DNA of 64,000 bases, from contig JAEEHS010000013.1 in NCBI GenBank assembly GCA_016281015.1, positions 62,001-126,000 of the forward strand, given 5' to 3'. This DNA is from Bacteroidales bacterium (lineage in GTDB: Bacteria > Bacteroidota > Bacteroidia > Bacteroidales > UBA932). How positions within the stretch are numbered: position 1 is the stretch's first letter; each line of letters opens with the position of its first letter. Under the pieces are notes generated by a model. That model had not been told where the DNA came from. It saw nothing but the letters and a program-made list of their open reading frames with translations, and ran no database searches. Shown piece by piece: positions 25,191 through 32,799 of this stretch. The translations under genes and the position numbers were made by a program.

Positions 25191-27797
25191 TTAGTTGGCC
25201 TGATAGGCGCCCGGCCACCAGGCCGCGCCGCGGGCCGTTCCGAGGGCATCCTTGCCGATGGCGCCGATCTCGCTCAGCCAGCTGTAGAAGGCGGTGCCGA
25301 GTTCATCCTTAATCACCGTATTTCCGTTCTTCACGGTAATACCCTTCAACGCCGTCTCAAAGGCTGCCGGCGTCATCTTGGTAAAGCCGGCTTCGGGACC
25401 GTTCCAGGAATAAACATGATTTGTCGTGTCGTAAGCACCGCCCGTCAGCGTAGCAAGCGTCGCGTCCGTGACATTATTGGTATTCGCCACCAACGTAGCA
25501 ATGCCGTCCGCATTGTACGACGGGCCAAGAATGCTGTTGAAGGCCGAGAACGGCGCTTTCATCTGGGGATTGCCACTGTCAATGGCACCGACAAACAGAT
25601 TGCTCGTCGAAGAGGTATTGACCACGATACTGTTCGCCACCAGTACGGCATTGTTGTTTGCACTCGTGCTCCGGATCGAAACAAAGTCGTTGGATTCGAT
25701 GAGCGTCGAATTTGTCAGGATGATGCTGCCGTCATTGTTCAGGCAGACCGATTTACCTCCCGTCACTGCGTTCCCGGCATCATTTTTCCGGAAATTCCCG
25801 TAAATGGTGCAGTTGTTCAGGCAAGCGGCCGAAGGATTGCCCCCATGGAGTACCATACCCCAGTCGGATGTAACCATCTGGTTGGCATAGAAAACACAGT
25901 TGTTGATAAACGCAATCGATTTACCATTCAACTGGATCAGGCCACGGGAACGGCCCTTGTTATTCTTAAATACGGAATTCTGGCACTTTAAAACAGCGGC
26001 ATCGCTGTTCTGGACCAGAATTACTGCGCCGGCGCTGCTGTAACAGTTCTCGAAAGTAGTACCATCGATATTGACCTGGGCGGCCTGCAGGGAAATGATA
26101 CCGGAAGCCTTATTGTTATTAGGCTTGTCAAGTTCGGTCTTGAAAGCCCGGCAGTCCTTAAAGGTGCAGTTGTTGACATTAATCACGCAGATGCCTGATG
26201 CATTGGCATGAATCGCACCGCCGGTACCACCTTCGGTATAGCAGCCGTCGAAGGTACAATTCACATAATTCTGTGTTCCTTTGGAGTTGTTGGCAGCTCC
26301 GCCGGTATTAAACGTATGGCTCTTGAACGTACAGCCTGTGCAATTAACCACGGCCACCTCGTTGTTCGTATAGATAGAACCGCCGTTACGGGCGTAATTG
26401 TCTTTTCCGAACTCGCAATTAACTGCATTGAGCGTACCCTTGGAAACACGGATTGCACCGCCGGAAGTCGACGTGGCGTTCCGGTTATTATCCAGCAGCG
26501 TTCCACTTAAGTTGAGTGTGGCATCTCCGGAACTGCCGGCGCCAATCAGGATGCCTGCACCCTCACTGGCCTCCGCTTCGCGGTTGCCGTTCTTGACGGA
26601 CATCCCGTTCAAGGTCAGTTCAATTTGGTTGCCAAGTGTCAGGACACGGTACTTGTTATCTCCGCTGAGGACAGCGCTCTGCGTTCCTTCAAACGTCAGA
26701 TGGACCTGCTTGGGATACGAAGTGAATTCGAGTTTGAATCCCTCAGCATTCTCCGGGATGACATATTCTCCGTCCGCAAAGTGGATAGTCGCGCCATCGA
26801 GGATGGACGCCTTGAAATCAGCCTCGCCGTCTATCTGCTTGCCCTCGCCGTCGAGCGGCTGGCGGATAAAGTCGCGAAGTTCCGTCAGGCCGAAGGCGTT
26901 CGCAGCGCTCTTACCGTCTTTGGTGCCGGCGCCGGAAACGGATGCATAGTAATCTGTGATGATCTTATCACCGATCTGACCGGCATTGAGGAGCGTCGCA
27001 CGGGGCAGCACATATTCCGTCGTCCGGTAAGCGGCAGGAGAAACCACCTCGTCCTTGTAAAGGGCGATCGAAAAGCCGCTGAGGGTCGTCGGAAGAATGG
27101 CCACATAGTACTCACCCGCACCGCTGAGGCTGACCTCAACCGACTTGGCTGCGTTTTTCACCGTCCCGAGGGCAATATCGCTGCCCGCGAAAGTAACCGG
27201 AACCTCTCCGGCGAGAACCTCGCCTTTGGCCCCGCGGATGACCGCCTTGGTGTACTGGGCGGAAGCAACTTCAAAACGGATCAGGGAGCCCATGTTCAGG
27301 AAGGCGAACTGCTTGTCAGCCGCGCTCGTCTTGGCGACGGCGATGTTCGCCCCGGCAAAGGCACCGTCCTGGACCTTCGGGACCACGATTTTCAGCGTAT
27401 CCACCCCGCGGGCCGCGTCTGTGTCCATCGCGAGGGCGCTGGCGGCATCCTTGGGATACACCGCGTAATAGGAAGGAGCATCCTCGACTTCGGCGGAGAA
27501 GGTCGTGCTCTGTCCCGCCGATGCGGCCTTGGCGGAGACGCTTCCGGTGGCAGACCACCAGATGTTGATTTCATCATCGACGGCCCACTTGACAATCCGC
27601 TCGGAACCGCTTCCGTTTTCGATGGTTGTCTTGGTCGCCACGGAGCCGGCGACCGCTTTGAACAGGACGCCGTCCACGGCCTCTGCCGGCTGCTCCCCTG
27701 CAGGAGCCGCTTCTTTCTGATCCACTTCCTTGGCACAGGAAAGCGCGAGGGCAGCCATGGCCACCACAGCGCTGATACGGATAACATTCTTTTTCAT
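25191..27797 (-). CDS. Fimbrillin-like domain fused to beta-helix lipoprotein, tandem paralogue B
   Basis: An 868-residue lipoprotein, start at 27797 (MKKNVIRISAVVAMAALALSC). Residues about 40-275 look like a fimbrillin (Mfa/FimA-like) domain: TKTTIENGSGSERIVKWAVD, DEINIWW, YYAVYPKDA, FLNMGSLIRFEV, EYYVAILPTTLSGFSIALY. After DYYASVSGAGTKDGKSAAN the protein becomes a parallel beta-helix very similar to paralogue A and ends GKDALGTARGAAWWPGAYQ. The gene starts 13 bases after the stop of a 47-codon peptide gene, the first of the operon. The joining of a fimbrial-subunit fold to a beta-helix suggests a surface adhesin or fibre-associated protein; no enzyme residues are seen. Confidence 0.8.
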   Translation of the reverse strand: MKKNVIRISAVVAMAALALSCAKEVDQKEAAPAGEQPAEAVDGVLFKAVAGSVATKTTIENGSGSERIVKWAVDDEINIWWSATGSVSAKAASAGQSTTFSAEVEDAPSYYAVYPKDAASALAMDTDAARGVDTLKIVVPKVQDGAFAGANIAVAKTSAADKQFAFLNMGSLIRFEVASAQYTKAVIRGAKGEVLAGEVPVTFAGSDIALGTVKNAAKSVEVSLSGAGEYYVAILPTTLSGFSIALYKDEVVSPAAYRTTEYVLPRATLLNAGQIGDKIITDYYASVSGAGTKDGKSAANAFGLTELRDFIRQPLDGEGKQIDGEADFKASILDGATIHFADGEYVIPENAEGFKLEFTSYPKQVHLTFEGTQSAVLSGDNKYRVLTLGNQIELTLNGMSVKNGNREAEASEGAGILIGAGSSGDATLNLSGTLLDNNRNATSTSGGAIRVSKGTLNAVNCEFGKDNYARNGGSIYTNNEVAVVNCTGCTFKSHTFNTGGAANNSKGTQNYVNCTFDGCYTEGGTGGAIHANASGICVINVNNCTFKDCRAFKTELDKPNNNKASGIISLQAAQVNIDGTTFENCYSSAGAVILVQNSDAAVLKCQNSVFKNNKGRSRGLIQLNGKSIAFINNCVFYANQMVTSDWGMVLHGGNPSAACLNNCTIYGNFRKNDAGNAVTGGKSVCLNNDGSIILTNSTLIESNDFVSIRSTSANNNAVLVANSIVVNTSSTSNLFVGAIDSGNPQMKAPFSAFNSILGPSYNADGIATLVANTNNVTDATLATLTGGAYDTTNHVYSWNGPEAGFTKMTPAAFETALKGITVKNGNTVIKDELGTAFYSWLSEIGAIGKDALGTARGAAWWPGAYQAN

Positions 27798-27810
27798 AGC
27801 GCTTTCCATT

Positions 27811-27954
27811 TTAGTTCCAATCAACCGTAATCTCATCGTAATTGTCCGTGGTTCCTTCCCCGGACGCGCAGAAAGGTTCGTGCGCTACGCGCGCGATAAC
27901 CCGTAAAGCAGGGACAACATACTGTTTCCCTACCGTCATTTGACTGATGATCAT
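27811..27954 (-). CDS. Unlisted 47-residue peptide, first gene of the long operon
   Basis: Too short for the ORF track. It starts at an ATG at 27954 (MIISQMTVGKQ; a second Met is at codon 6) and ends at a TAA at 27811. The core YVVPALRVIARVAHEPFCAS aligns without gaps to YLRPCIEVYASHVEYPFLLS of the peptide encoded at 30793-30951, sharing Y, P, V, A, PF, S and the following G at the same spacing; both have acidic tails ending in N or NY. Both lie immediately before a fimbrillin/beta-helix lipoprotein gene. There is no signal peptide or membrane segment. The shared pattern with different codons argues for real, conserved coding. Function unknown: leader, chaperone-like partner or peptide precursor are all possible. 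Confidence 0.75.
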   Translation of the reverse strand: MIISQMTVGKQYVVPALRVIARVAHEPFCASGEGTTDNYDEITVDWN

Positions 27955-28023
27955 TTTGTTACGTTTTATATGTTATTAGTTATCATTTGCAAACCTAAAC
28001 GGTTTTCTTATGCGGTTACAATG

Positions 28024-28031
28024 CAAAATTA
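28024..28031 (-). promoter_or_regulatory. -7 element of the long SusC/SusD operon
   Basis: On the minus strand TAATTTTG (TAnnTTTG) lies 69 bases before the peptide ATG at 27954. Only a T-rich tract is found at -33. The leader of about 60 bases is AT-rich and contrasts with the surrounding GC-rich DNA. Confidence 0.5.
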
Positions 28032-28066
28032 ACAATTTTTCCTAAAAAAATACATAGCTGTCCTAG

Positions 28067-28504
28067 TCAGTCTTTTGTCGGCAACGTTGAGAATGCGTTC
28101 CAAATCTGTCCTGCCATATAGGCCATGCCGGTCGAATTGGGATGGACGTTGTCGTTGGTGGAGGCGGAGCGGTTGGCGAACACCACCTCGACATACGGCA
28201 GGGAATAATAAAGGACGACAAGCGCATATCCGGCTTCATTGAAGAGGTCTTTGTAAAAAGCACCCTCATAGCCGTCTGCACCGGGGATGGAAGAATAACC
28301 TCCACCCGGACAGACAATCGCCAGCGGACAGCGGCGCCCTTCCGTCGGCGGGAAATAGATTTTCATCCGCGGGCTGTCCACCTCAACGATCCTGGCTTCC
28401 AGGGCCGGGACTTCGTCCTTTCCATTCTCTGACGCTTTATCGCAGGAGAGAACCGAGAGAAGGACAAGGCACACGGCCCCCAAAAACAGGAATACTCTTT
28501 TCAT
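28067..28504 (-). pseudogene. Chimeric remnant: alpha/beta-hydrolase start joined to SGNH-esterase end
   Basis: A 145-residue lipoprotein ORF (start 28504, MKRVFLFLGAVCLV, lipobox LSVLSC). Residues about 45-105 match the start of a BD-FAE/acetylesterase-type alpha/beta hydrolase, including the oxyanion motif PGGGYSSI and GALYKD-like and YALVVLYYSLP segments, but the nucleophile elbow is absent. At residue about 107 the sequence switches to EVVFANRSASTNDNVHPNST, which looks like the last block of an SGNH/GDSL esterase carrying the Asp-x-x-His pair, followed by GMAYMAGQIW. The simplest reading is a large in-frame deletion in a two-domain esterase. It is two bases below the 757-residue lipoprotein gene. 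Probably not catalytically active; still translatable. Confidence 0.6.
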
Positions 28505-28506
28505 TG

Positions 28507-30780
28507 CTAATTCTGATATGCTCCCGGCCACCAGGGAGTGCCGCGGGTTACTCCGCGGGCGTCCTTACCCAGTGCGCCGATTTCTTTGAGCCAGGCGTAG
28601 AAGTCGGAGCCGACGTTGGAAACACCTGCCATCGATACAGTGCAGGCCTTTATCGCGTTTTCGACGTCAGCAGCCGTTGCAGGAGTAAAACCTGCAATGG
28701 TTCCAGACCAGGAGTACACTCCATCCGAATAAGTACCACCGAGGACAGAGTGGGTCTGGCCATACTTGTCGGTCGCCGGGGTGCTGTCAAGGACATTTCC
28801 CTGCGCCGCACCTGATCCGCGGACGTTATGGCCGTAATTGTTCAGGGTTATGCTTCCCCTGACCCAGAAGGTATAGTTCGGAGCGGATTCATTGGAAATG
28901 ATGTTGTTGCACATTGCCAGGTTGTGAATCTTCTGATACACGCTTTTGTAGATGTCATTTATGCGGACTTCATACTGGCCTCCACGGTCAATCAGCGTGC
29001 TGTTGGTGATGATGAAGCCGCGGTCGCAGTTGAAAGCGCAGGAATTCGATGTCACATTCTCAGTATTGTAATTGCCGAACGACGTGACGTTGTTCATACA
29101 GAAAAAGGAATTGCCCCCGTGGATACACACACCCCAGGGATTTGAACCCTCCGTAGTGGTGTTGCCATTGAACGAGACACCGTTCAGGTAAACGAGCACA
29201 TTGTCGTTGACACGTATGACACCTCGGGAACCCGCCGTGTTGCCCACAAAGCTGCAATGGTTGATTTTTATGACATTCGTGCTGTTCGCAAAGATGCAGG
29301 CGCCGCCGCCGTCCCCGGCGGATCCGGTAGCTTGGTTGAATTTGAATGTACAGTCATTGAGATTCAATTTGGCATTCCCTGTGGCATACAGCGCACCTCC
29401 TGCAGGGGCGTAATTCTTGCCCGCATCGGTGCCGTCTCCGAAAGTGCAGCCATTGAACGTCACTTCCGAGTTTGCACACATATAGAAAGCACCTCCGTAC
29501 TTACCGGCGGTGGTGATTGAATTCTTGATGAATCTGCAGTTGTCAAAAACAATCGTGAATTCCCTGCTGCTGTTGCCGATACGGAAAGCCCCACCGTCGT
29601 TGCTGTTTCGGCCGCCCTGGAAGGTAATATTCTTGAATGTTACGAACTCGCCAGTTTGCTTGTAAATATCAAAAAGGAGTTTATTGGACGATCCGTCAAT
29701 GAATGTGTCTTCGGCGCTGTGCCCGATAATATTGGTCCTGATGGAAATATTGGGGGCTATTTTGGCGGAAAGCGAATAGGTGCCTGCTGCAAGGCGGATG
29801 TTCACGCCGTCATAAAGGGCCAGCGTGGCGGCATCCCTGGAAGAGGAATTCTCCATGAAGCCCTTGAAAGTGGCAAGGTCCCAGGGCTTGTCGGCGGTGG
29901 CGCCGTTGTTGGAGCTGCTGCCCGAAGTGCTGACATAGCGGTTGGTGGCCTTGGCGGGGAGGCTTCCCCAGTTCACAAGGCTGCCACGTTCGTCTGCAAG
30001 GTCTTTTGCGTGCCAGTAGGCTCCGGCCTTCTCGGTCTTGGCTTCTCCGCGATAGAACTGGAAAGTGAGGTCGGAAGCCGTCTTGGCGACATCCGGCATA
30101 ATGGGAAGATAATAGGTTCCGGCCCCTGAAAAGTCAAGAGTCACCTCACTCGCGACATTGTCCCGGGAATACACGGAAGGAACTCCGGAGTTGAAATCAA
30201 GAGCCATGGCCGAAGCCGAAAGAGCATTGTCTCCTGCGGAGGAGAGTATCAGGCGCGTGACATCGGTGCCGTCACCGTCAACGACTATTTTATACCATGA
30301 CACGGGATGGCGGAATGTGACCGACTCGGCGGACGCGTCGCAGTTTGCGACGAAAACAGCGGGAAGGACATCCTTCTGCACAGCAGGCATGTTAATTTTG
30401 AGTCTGCCGCCCTCGATGGAAGCCCCGAGGCTTGAAGGATACACCATCCAAAGGGCGGTAGCCCCGTCAGGAACGGAAAGCGAGAAAGTGGCGACGCCGT
30501 CGCTGACGGCTGCAGTCGCCGTTGTGCTGCCGCCCTCGTACAAGACTTTAATTTCATCTCCGGCCTGCCAGGTATAAGTGATGCTTGCACCTTCATCGGC
30601 AGCGGAAACGCGCGTGACAGGATTCTCGACATTGGCCCTGATGCTGATGGTCACAAGATCGTCTTGTGGAGTCGTGGCGGGTTCTGCGGAATTTTCAGGA
30701 AAAGCGGTTTCCTTATTGCAGGAAACTAATGCGGCCAATCCGAGCAGGGCGGAAGCTATATAAACGAAATACTTTTTCAT
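28507..30780 (-). CDS. Fimbrillin-like domain fused to beta-helix lipoprotein
   Basis: A 757-residue lipoprotein (AALVSC lipobox). Residues about 40-270 resemble a fimbrillin domain (NPVTRVSAADEGASITYTWQ, AGDEIKVLY, ALWMVYPSSLGA, FRHPVSWYKIVV, GTYYLPIMPD). A linker leads to NRYVSTSGSSSNNGATADKP and a parallel beta-helix of about 400 residues (NCRFIKNSITTAG, NGCTFGDGTDAG, NHCSFVGNTAGSRGVIRVND). The end is GKDARGVTRGTPWWPGAYQ. It has the same architecture as the 868-residue protein but is clearly more diverged. The gene starts 12 bases after the second small peptide gene, repeating the arrangement at 25191-27954. Likely surface-located; function unknown. Confidence 0.8.
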   Translation of the reverse strand: MKKYFVYIASALLGLAALVSCNKETAFPENSAEPATTPQDDLVTISIRANVENPVTRVSAADEGASITYTWQAGDEIKVLYEGGSTTATAAVSDGVATFSLSVPDGATALWMVYPSSLGASIEGGRLKINMPAVQKDVLPAVFVANCDASAESVTFRHPVSWYKIVVDGDGTDVTRLILSSAGDNALSASAMALDFNSGVPSVYSRDNVASEVTLDFSGAGTYYLPIMPDVAKTASDLTFQFYRGEAKTEKAGAYWHAKDLADERGSLVNWGSLPAKATNRYVSTSGSSSNNGATADKPWDLATFKGFMENSSSRDAATLALYDGVNIRLAAGTYSLSAKIAPNISIRTNIIGHSAEDTFIDGSSNKLLFDIYKQTGEFVTFKNITFQGGRNSNDGGAFRIGNSSREFTIVFDNCRFIKNSITTAGKYGGAFYMCANSEVTFNGCTFGDGTDAGKNYAPAGGALYATGNAKLNLNDCTFKFNQATGSAGDGGGACIFANSTNVIKINHCSFVGNTAGSRGVIRVNDNVLVYLNGVSFNGNTTTEGSNPWGVCIHGGNSFFCMNNVTSFGNYNTENVTSNSCAFNCDRGFIITNSTLIDRGGQYEVRINDIYKSVYQKIHNLAMCNNIISNESAPNYTFWVRGSITLNNYGHNVRGSGAAQGNVLDSTPATDKYGQTHSVLGGTYSDGVYSWSGTIAGFTPATAADVENAIKACTVSMAGVSNVGSDFYAWLKEIGALGKDARGVTRGTPWWPGAYQN

Positions 30781-30792
30781 GATACCTGCGGT

Positions 30793-30951
30793 TTAATAGT
30801 TAAAATCGTCATCCTCAGTTGCATCGATGACCGTTAGATTGTCAGGCTTCCCGCCGGACAGCAAGAAGGGGTATTCAACGTGGCTGGCATAAACTTCAAT
30901 GCAAGGCCGCAGATAATGGTTCAGGCGGTTATTGTTTTGTGTCCTCATCAT
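30793..30951 (-). CDS. Small 52-residue peptide, homologue of the one at 27811
   Basis: The track gives 89 residues from 31062, but the ATG at 30951 (or 30948), MMRTQNNNRLNHYLRPCIEV, is preferred because the longer part is AT-rich, hydrophobic and covers the presumed promoter. The core YLRPCIEVYASHVEYPFLLS aligns gap-free with YVVPALRVIARVAHEPFCAS of the other peptide, then SGG/SGE, then an acidic tail DDDFNY. It precedes a fimbrillin/beta-helix lipoprotein gene by 12 bases, as does the other. No signal peptide. Short Bacteroidota peptides of the form Y-x-x-P-x-x-x-V are common and uncharacterised; I know no function for them. Confidence 0.7.
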   Translation of the reverse strand: MMRTQNNNRLNHYLRPCIEVYASHVEYPFLLSGGKPDNLTVIDATEDDDFNY

Positions 30952-30986
30952 GATGATGTTTTTGAAAGATTTAAATGAATGACACG

Positions 30987-30994
30987 CAAATATG
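30987..30994 (-). promoter_or_regulatory. Weak -7 element of the second peptide operon
   Basis: CATATTTG on the minus strand matches TAnnTTTG at all but the first base, 35 bases before the peptide ATG. The surrounding 30952-31174 region is AT-rich, divergent with the DUF6377 gene, and otherwise holds nothing recognised. Confidence 0.35.
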
Positions 30995-31123
30995 AACAAT
31001 AATAGATAAAAAATCCACATTCGGGAGCACGTTAGTAGTGATTTTAGGCATGTGTAGAGCAATCATATCGCTGTTTATCAGCATCTTACCGGAAATAAGT
31101 CTGTCGTTTTTAGTAGTTATCCT

Positions 31124-31155
31124 ATTGCGATTCCGGAAGCAAATCATTAGATTTG
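31124..31155 (+). promoter_or_regulatory. Promoter of the DUF6377 regulator gene
   Basis: ATTG (31124-31127) and TAGATTTG (31148-31155) with a 20-base spacer fit the Bacteroidota TTTG-N20-TAnnTTTG pattern with one mismatch. The ATG is at 31175. Confidence 0.6.
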
Positions 31156-31174
31156 CAGACCAAGATTTATCAAA

Positions 31175-32791
31175 ATGACAGGAAATAAAGTCATCCTCCC
31201 GGGCCTTGCCGCCCTGCTCGTCTTCGGGGCTGTTTCATGCCGCAAAGCGCCCTTGTATGACCCGAAAGTCGCCGCAGCCCTTGACGAACTCGACCGGGTC
31301 ATGCTTCAAAAAGACAGCATTGCAGCTGCCAAAGAGGCCGGTATCGACCTCCTTCGTCCGACGCTCGACGACGCCCCGGATGCAGTGTCCGCCTACCGCA
31401 TCTGTGACGCCCTCTATGCCGAATATGAAAAATGGAATGTGGACTCGGCCTTTTCCTATGCCCATCGGAAGTCTGAACTCGCCTCCATCGCCGGTGATGC
31501 CATTCTTGCCGCCGACGCAGCCATCGACCTGGCCAACAGTTACATGATGGCAGGCATGTACCATGATGCGATAGCCTCCCTCGACCGGGTTGACCAGGCG
31601 GCCATCATGGAGACGCCATTGCAGCACAGATACAACTATCTCCGCTACGACATATACCACAATCTGCTGGTGGATACGCAGGATGCCCGGAAAGAACGCG
31701 AATATAAGGAGAAAGAAATACAATGCCTGAACCTCTGCGACCGCACCGTCAGCGGAGACATCATTGAATACTACAACACCAAGGCCAATATTCTGATTGG
31801 CAGCGGCCATCCGGAAGAGGCTATCTCGCTGATGAAATCCAGGCTTGAAGGCCCTTCCATGAGCCTTCCCGGAAGGGCCATGCTCAATTATTGGATGGCA
31901 AAAGCCTACAATGCCATGGGCGATGAAAGCAATGCGCTGTACTACTACGCCGTGGGGGCGCGTTATGATTTTTTGAGCCCGGTGAAGATCTATGGATCTC
32001 CAATCTTAGTAACCAAGATGTGTTTCGAAAAAGGTGATATCAATCGCGCCAACCGGTATATCATGCGTAATTACGCCGATGCGGTTTCGATGGGCGCCCG
32101 TTATCGGATCAACTTGATTACAGAACGGCTTCCCCTGATCACGAATACCTATGAATCCAAAATTGTAATCCAGAACCACCAACTCCGGAGCACATCGGCT
32201 GTGTTGCTTGTCATGATCTTTATGCTAGGCGTGAACCTTTTCTTCCTCAACAGGAATCGCAACAGGTTACATCGGGCAAACGCGGCCATCTCTCTTCAGA
32301 CTGCGCGGTTGGAAGAGTCCAATAGAATCAAGGATACCTATCTGGGGCAGTTTCTGTCGATGTACTCAGAGCATATCGACTCCCTGGAGCGCTTCCGCTC
32401 CAACCTGAGGGTGACAGCCAAGCAGATGGATTTCGGCGCCATCCAGAAAGAACTCCGCTCCGACAGCTTCGTCGATGCAGAATGGAAAGTACTGTTCGAC
32501 AAGTTTGATGAAACCTTCCTCGGCCTTTTCCCAGACTTCCCGGAGCATTTGAACTCGTTGCTGCTTCCCAATAAGCGCCTGAATCTGCCCGCCACAGCCG
32601 GAAAACTGAACAATGAACTCCGAATCTTCGCCCTGATCCGCCTCGGCGTCACGGATTCCAAGCGCATCGCCAAATTCCTTCGGCTCTCGCTCCCTACGGT
32701 TTACAACTACCGGGTCAAATTGCGCAATGCCTCTGCCGGCGACCGCGACACCTTCGAAGACCGCATCAAAACCATCGGCTCCATTGTCTGA
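31175..32791 (+). CDS. DUF6377-type transmembrane regulator with TPR sensor
   Basis: A 538-residue protein. N-terminal signal/anchor (LAALLVFGAVSC, which could be a lipobox), then about 300 residues of helical repeats resembling TPRs (YMMAGMYHDAIASLDRVDQ, MAKAYNAMGDESNALYYYAV), a membrane segment near 338-360 (SAVLLVMIFMLGVNLFFLN), a coiled coil, and a C-terminal DUF6377 domain ending in a helix-turn-helix (RIFALIRLGVTDSKRIAKFL, RLSLPTVYNYRVKLRNAS). This is the layout of Bacteroidota regulators that sense in the periplasm and bind DNA in the cytoplasm. It is divergent from the peptide/fimbrillin/beta-helix unit and is its most likely regulator; control of the longer related operon is possible too. 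Confidence 0.82.
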   Translation: MTGNKVILPGLAALLVFGAVSCRKAPLYDPKVAAALDELDRVMLQKDSIAAAKEAGIDLLRPTLDDAPDAVSAYRICDALYAEYEKWNVDSAFSYAHRKSELASIAGDAILAADAAIDLANSYMMAGMYHDAIASLDRVDQAAIMETPLQHRYNYLRYDIYHNLLVDTQDARKEREYKEKEIQCLNLCDRTVSGDIIEYYNTKANILIGSGHPEEAISLMKSRLEGPSMSLPGRAMLNYWMAKAYNAMGDESNALYYYAVGARYDFLSPVKIYGSPILVTKMCFEKGDINRANRYIMRNYADAVSMGARYRINLITERLPLITNTYESKIVIQNHQLRSTSAVLLVMIFMLGVNLFFLNRNRNRLHRANAAISLQTARLEESNRIKDTYLGQFLSMYSEHIDSLERFRSNLRVTAKQMDFGAIQKELRSDSFVDAEWKVLFDKFDETFLGLFPDFPEHLNSLLLPNKRLNLPATAGKLNNELRIFALIRLGVTDSKRIAKFLRLSLPTVYNYRVKLRNASAGDRDTFEDRIKTIGSIV

Positions 32792-32799
32792 CGACATCC

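Noticed and set aside
30952-31062. N-terminal extension of the peptide ORF at 30793
   Set aside because: AT-rich and spans the presumed promoter; the homologous peptide at 27811 has no such extension.
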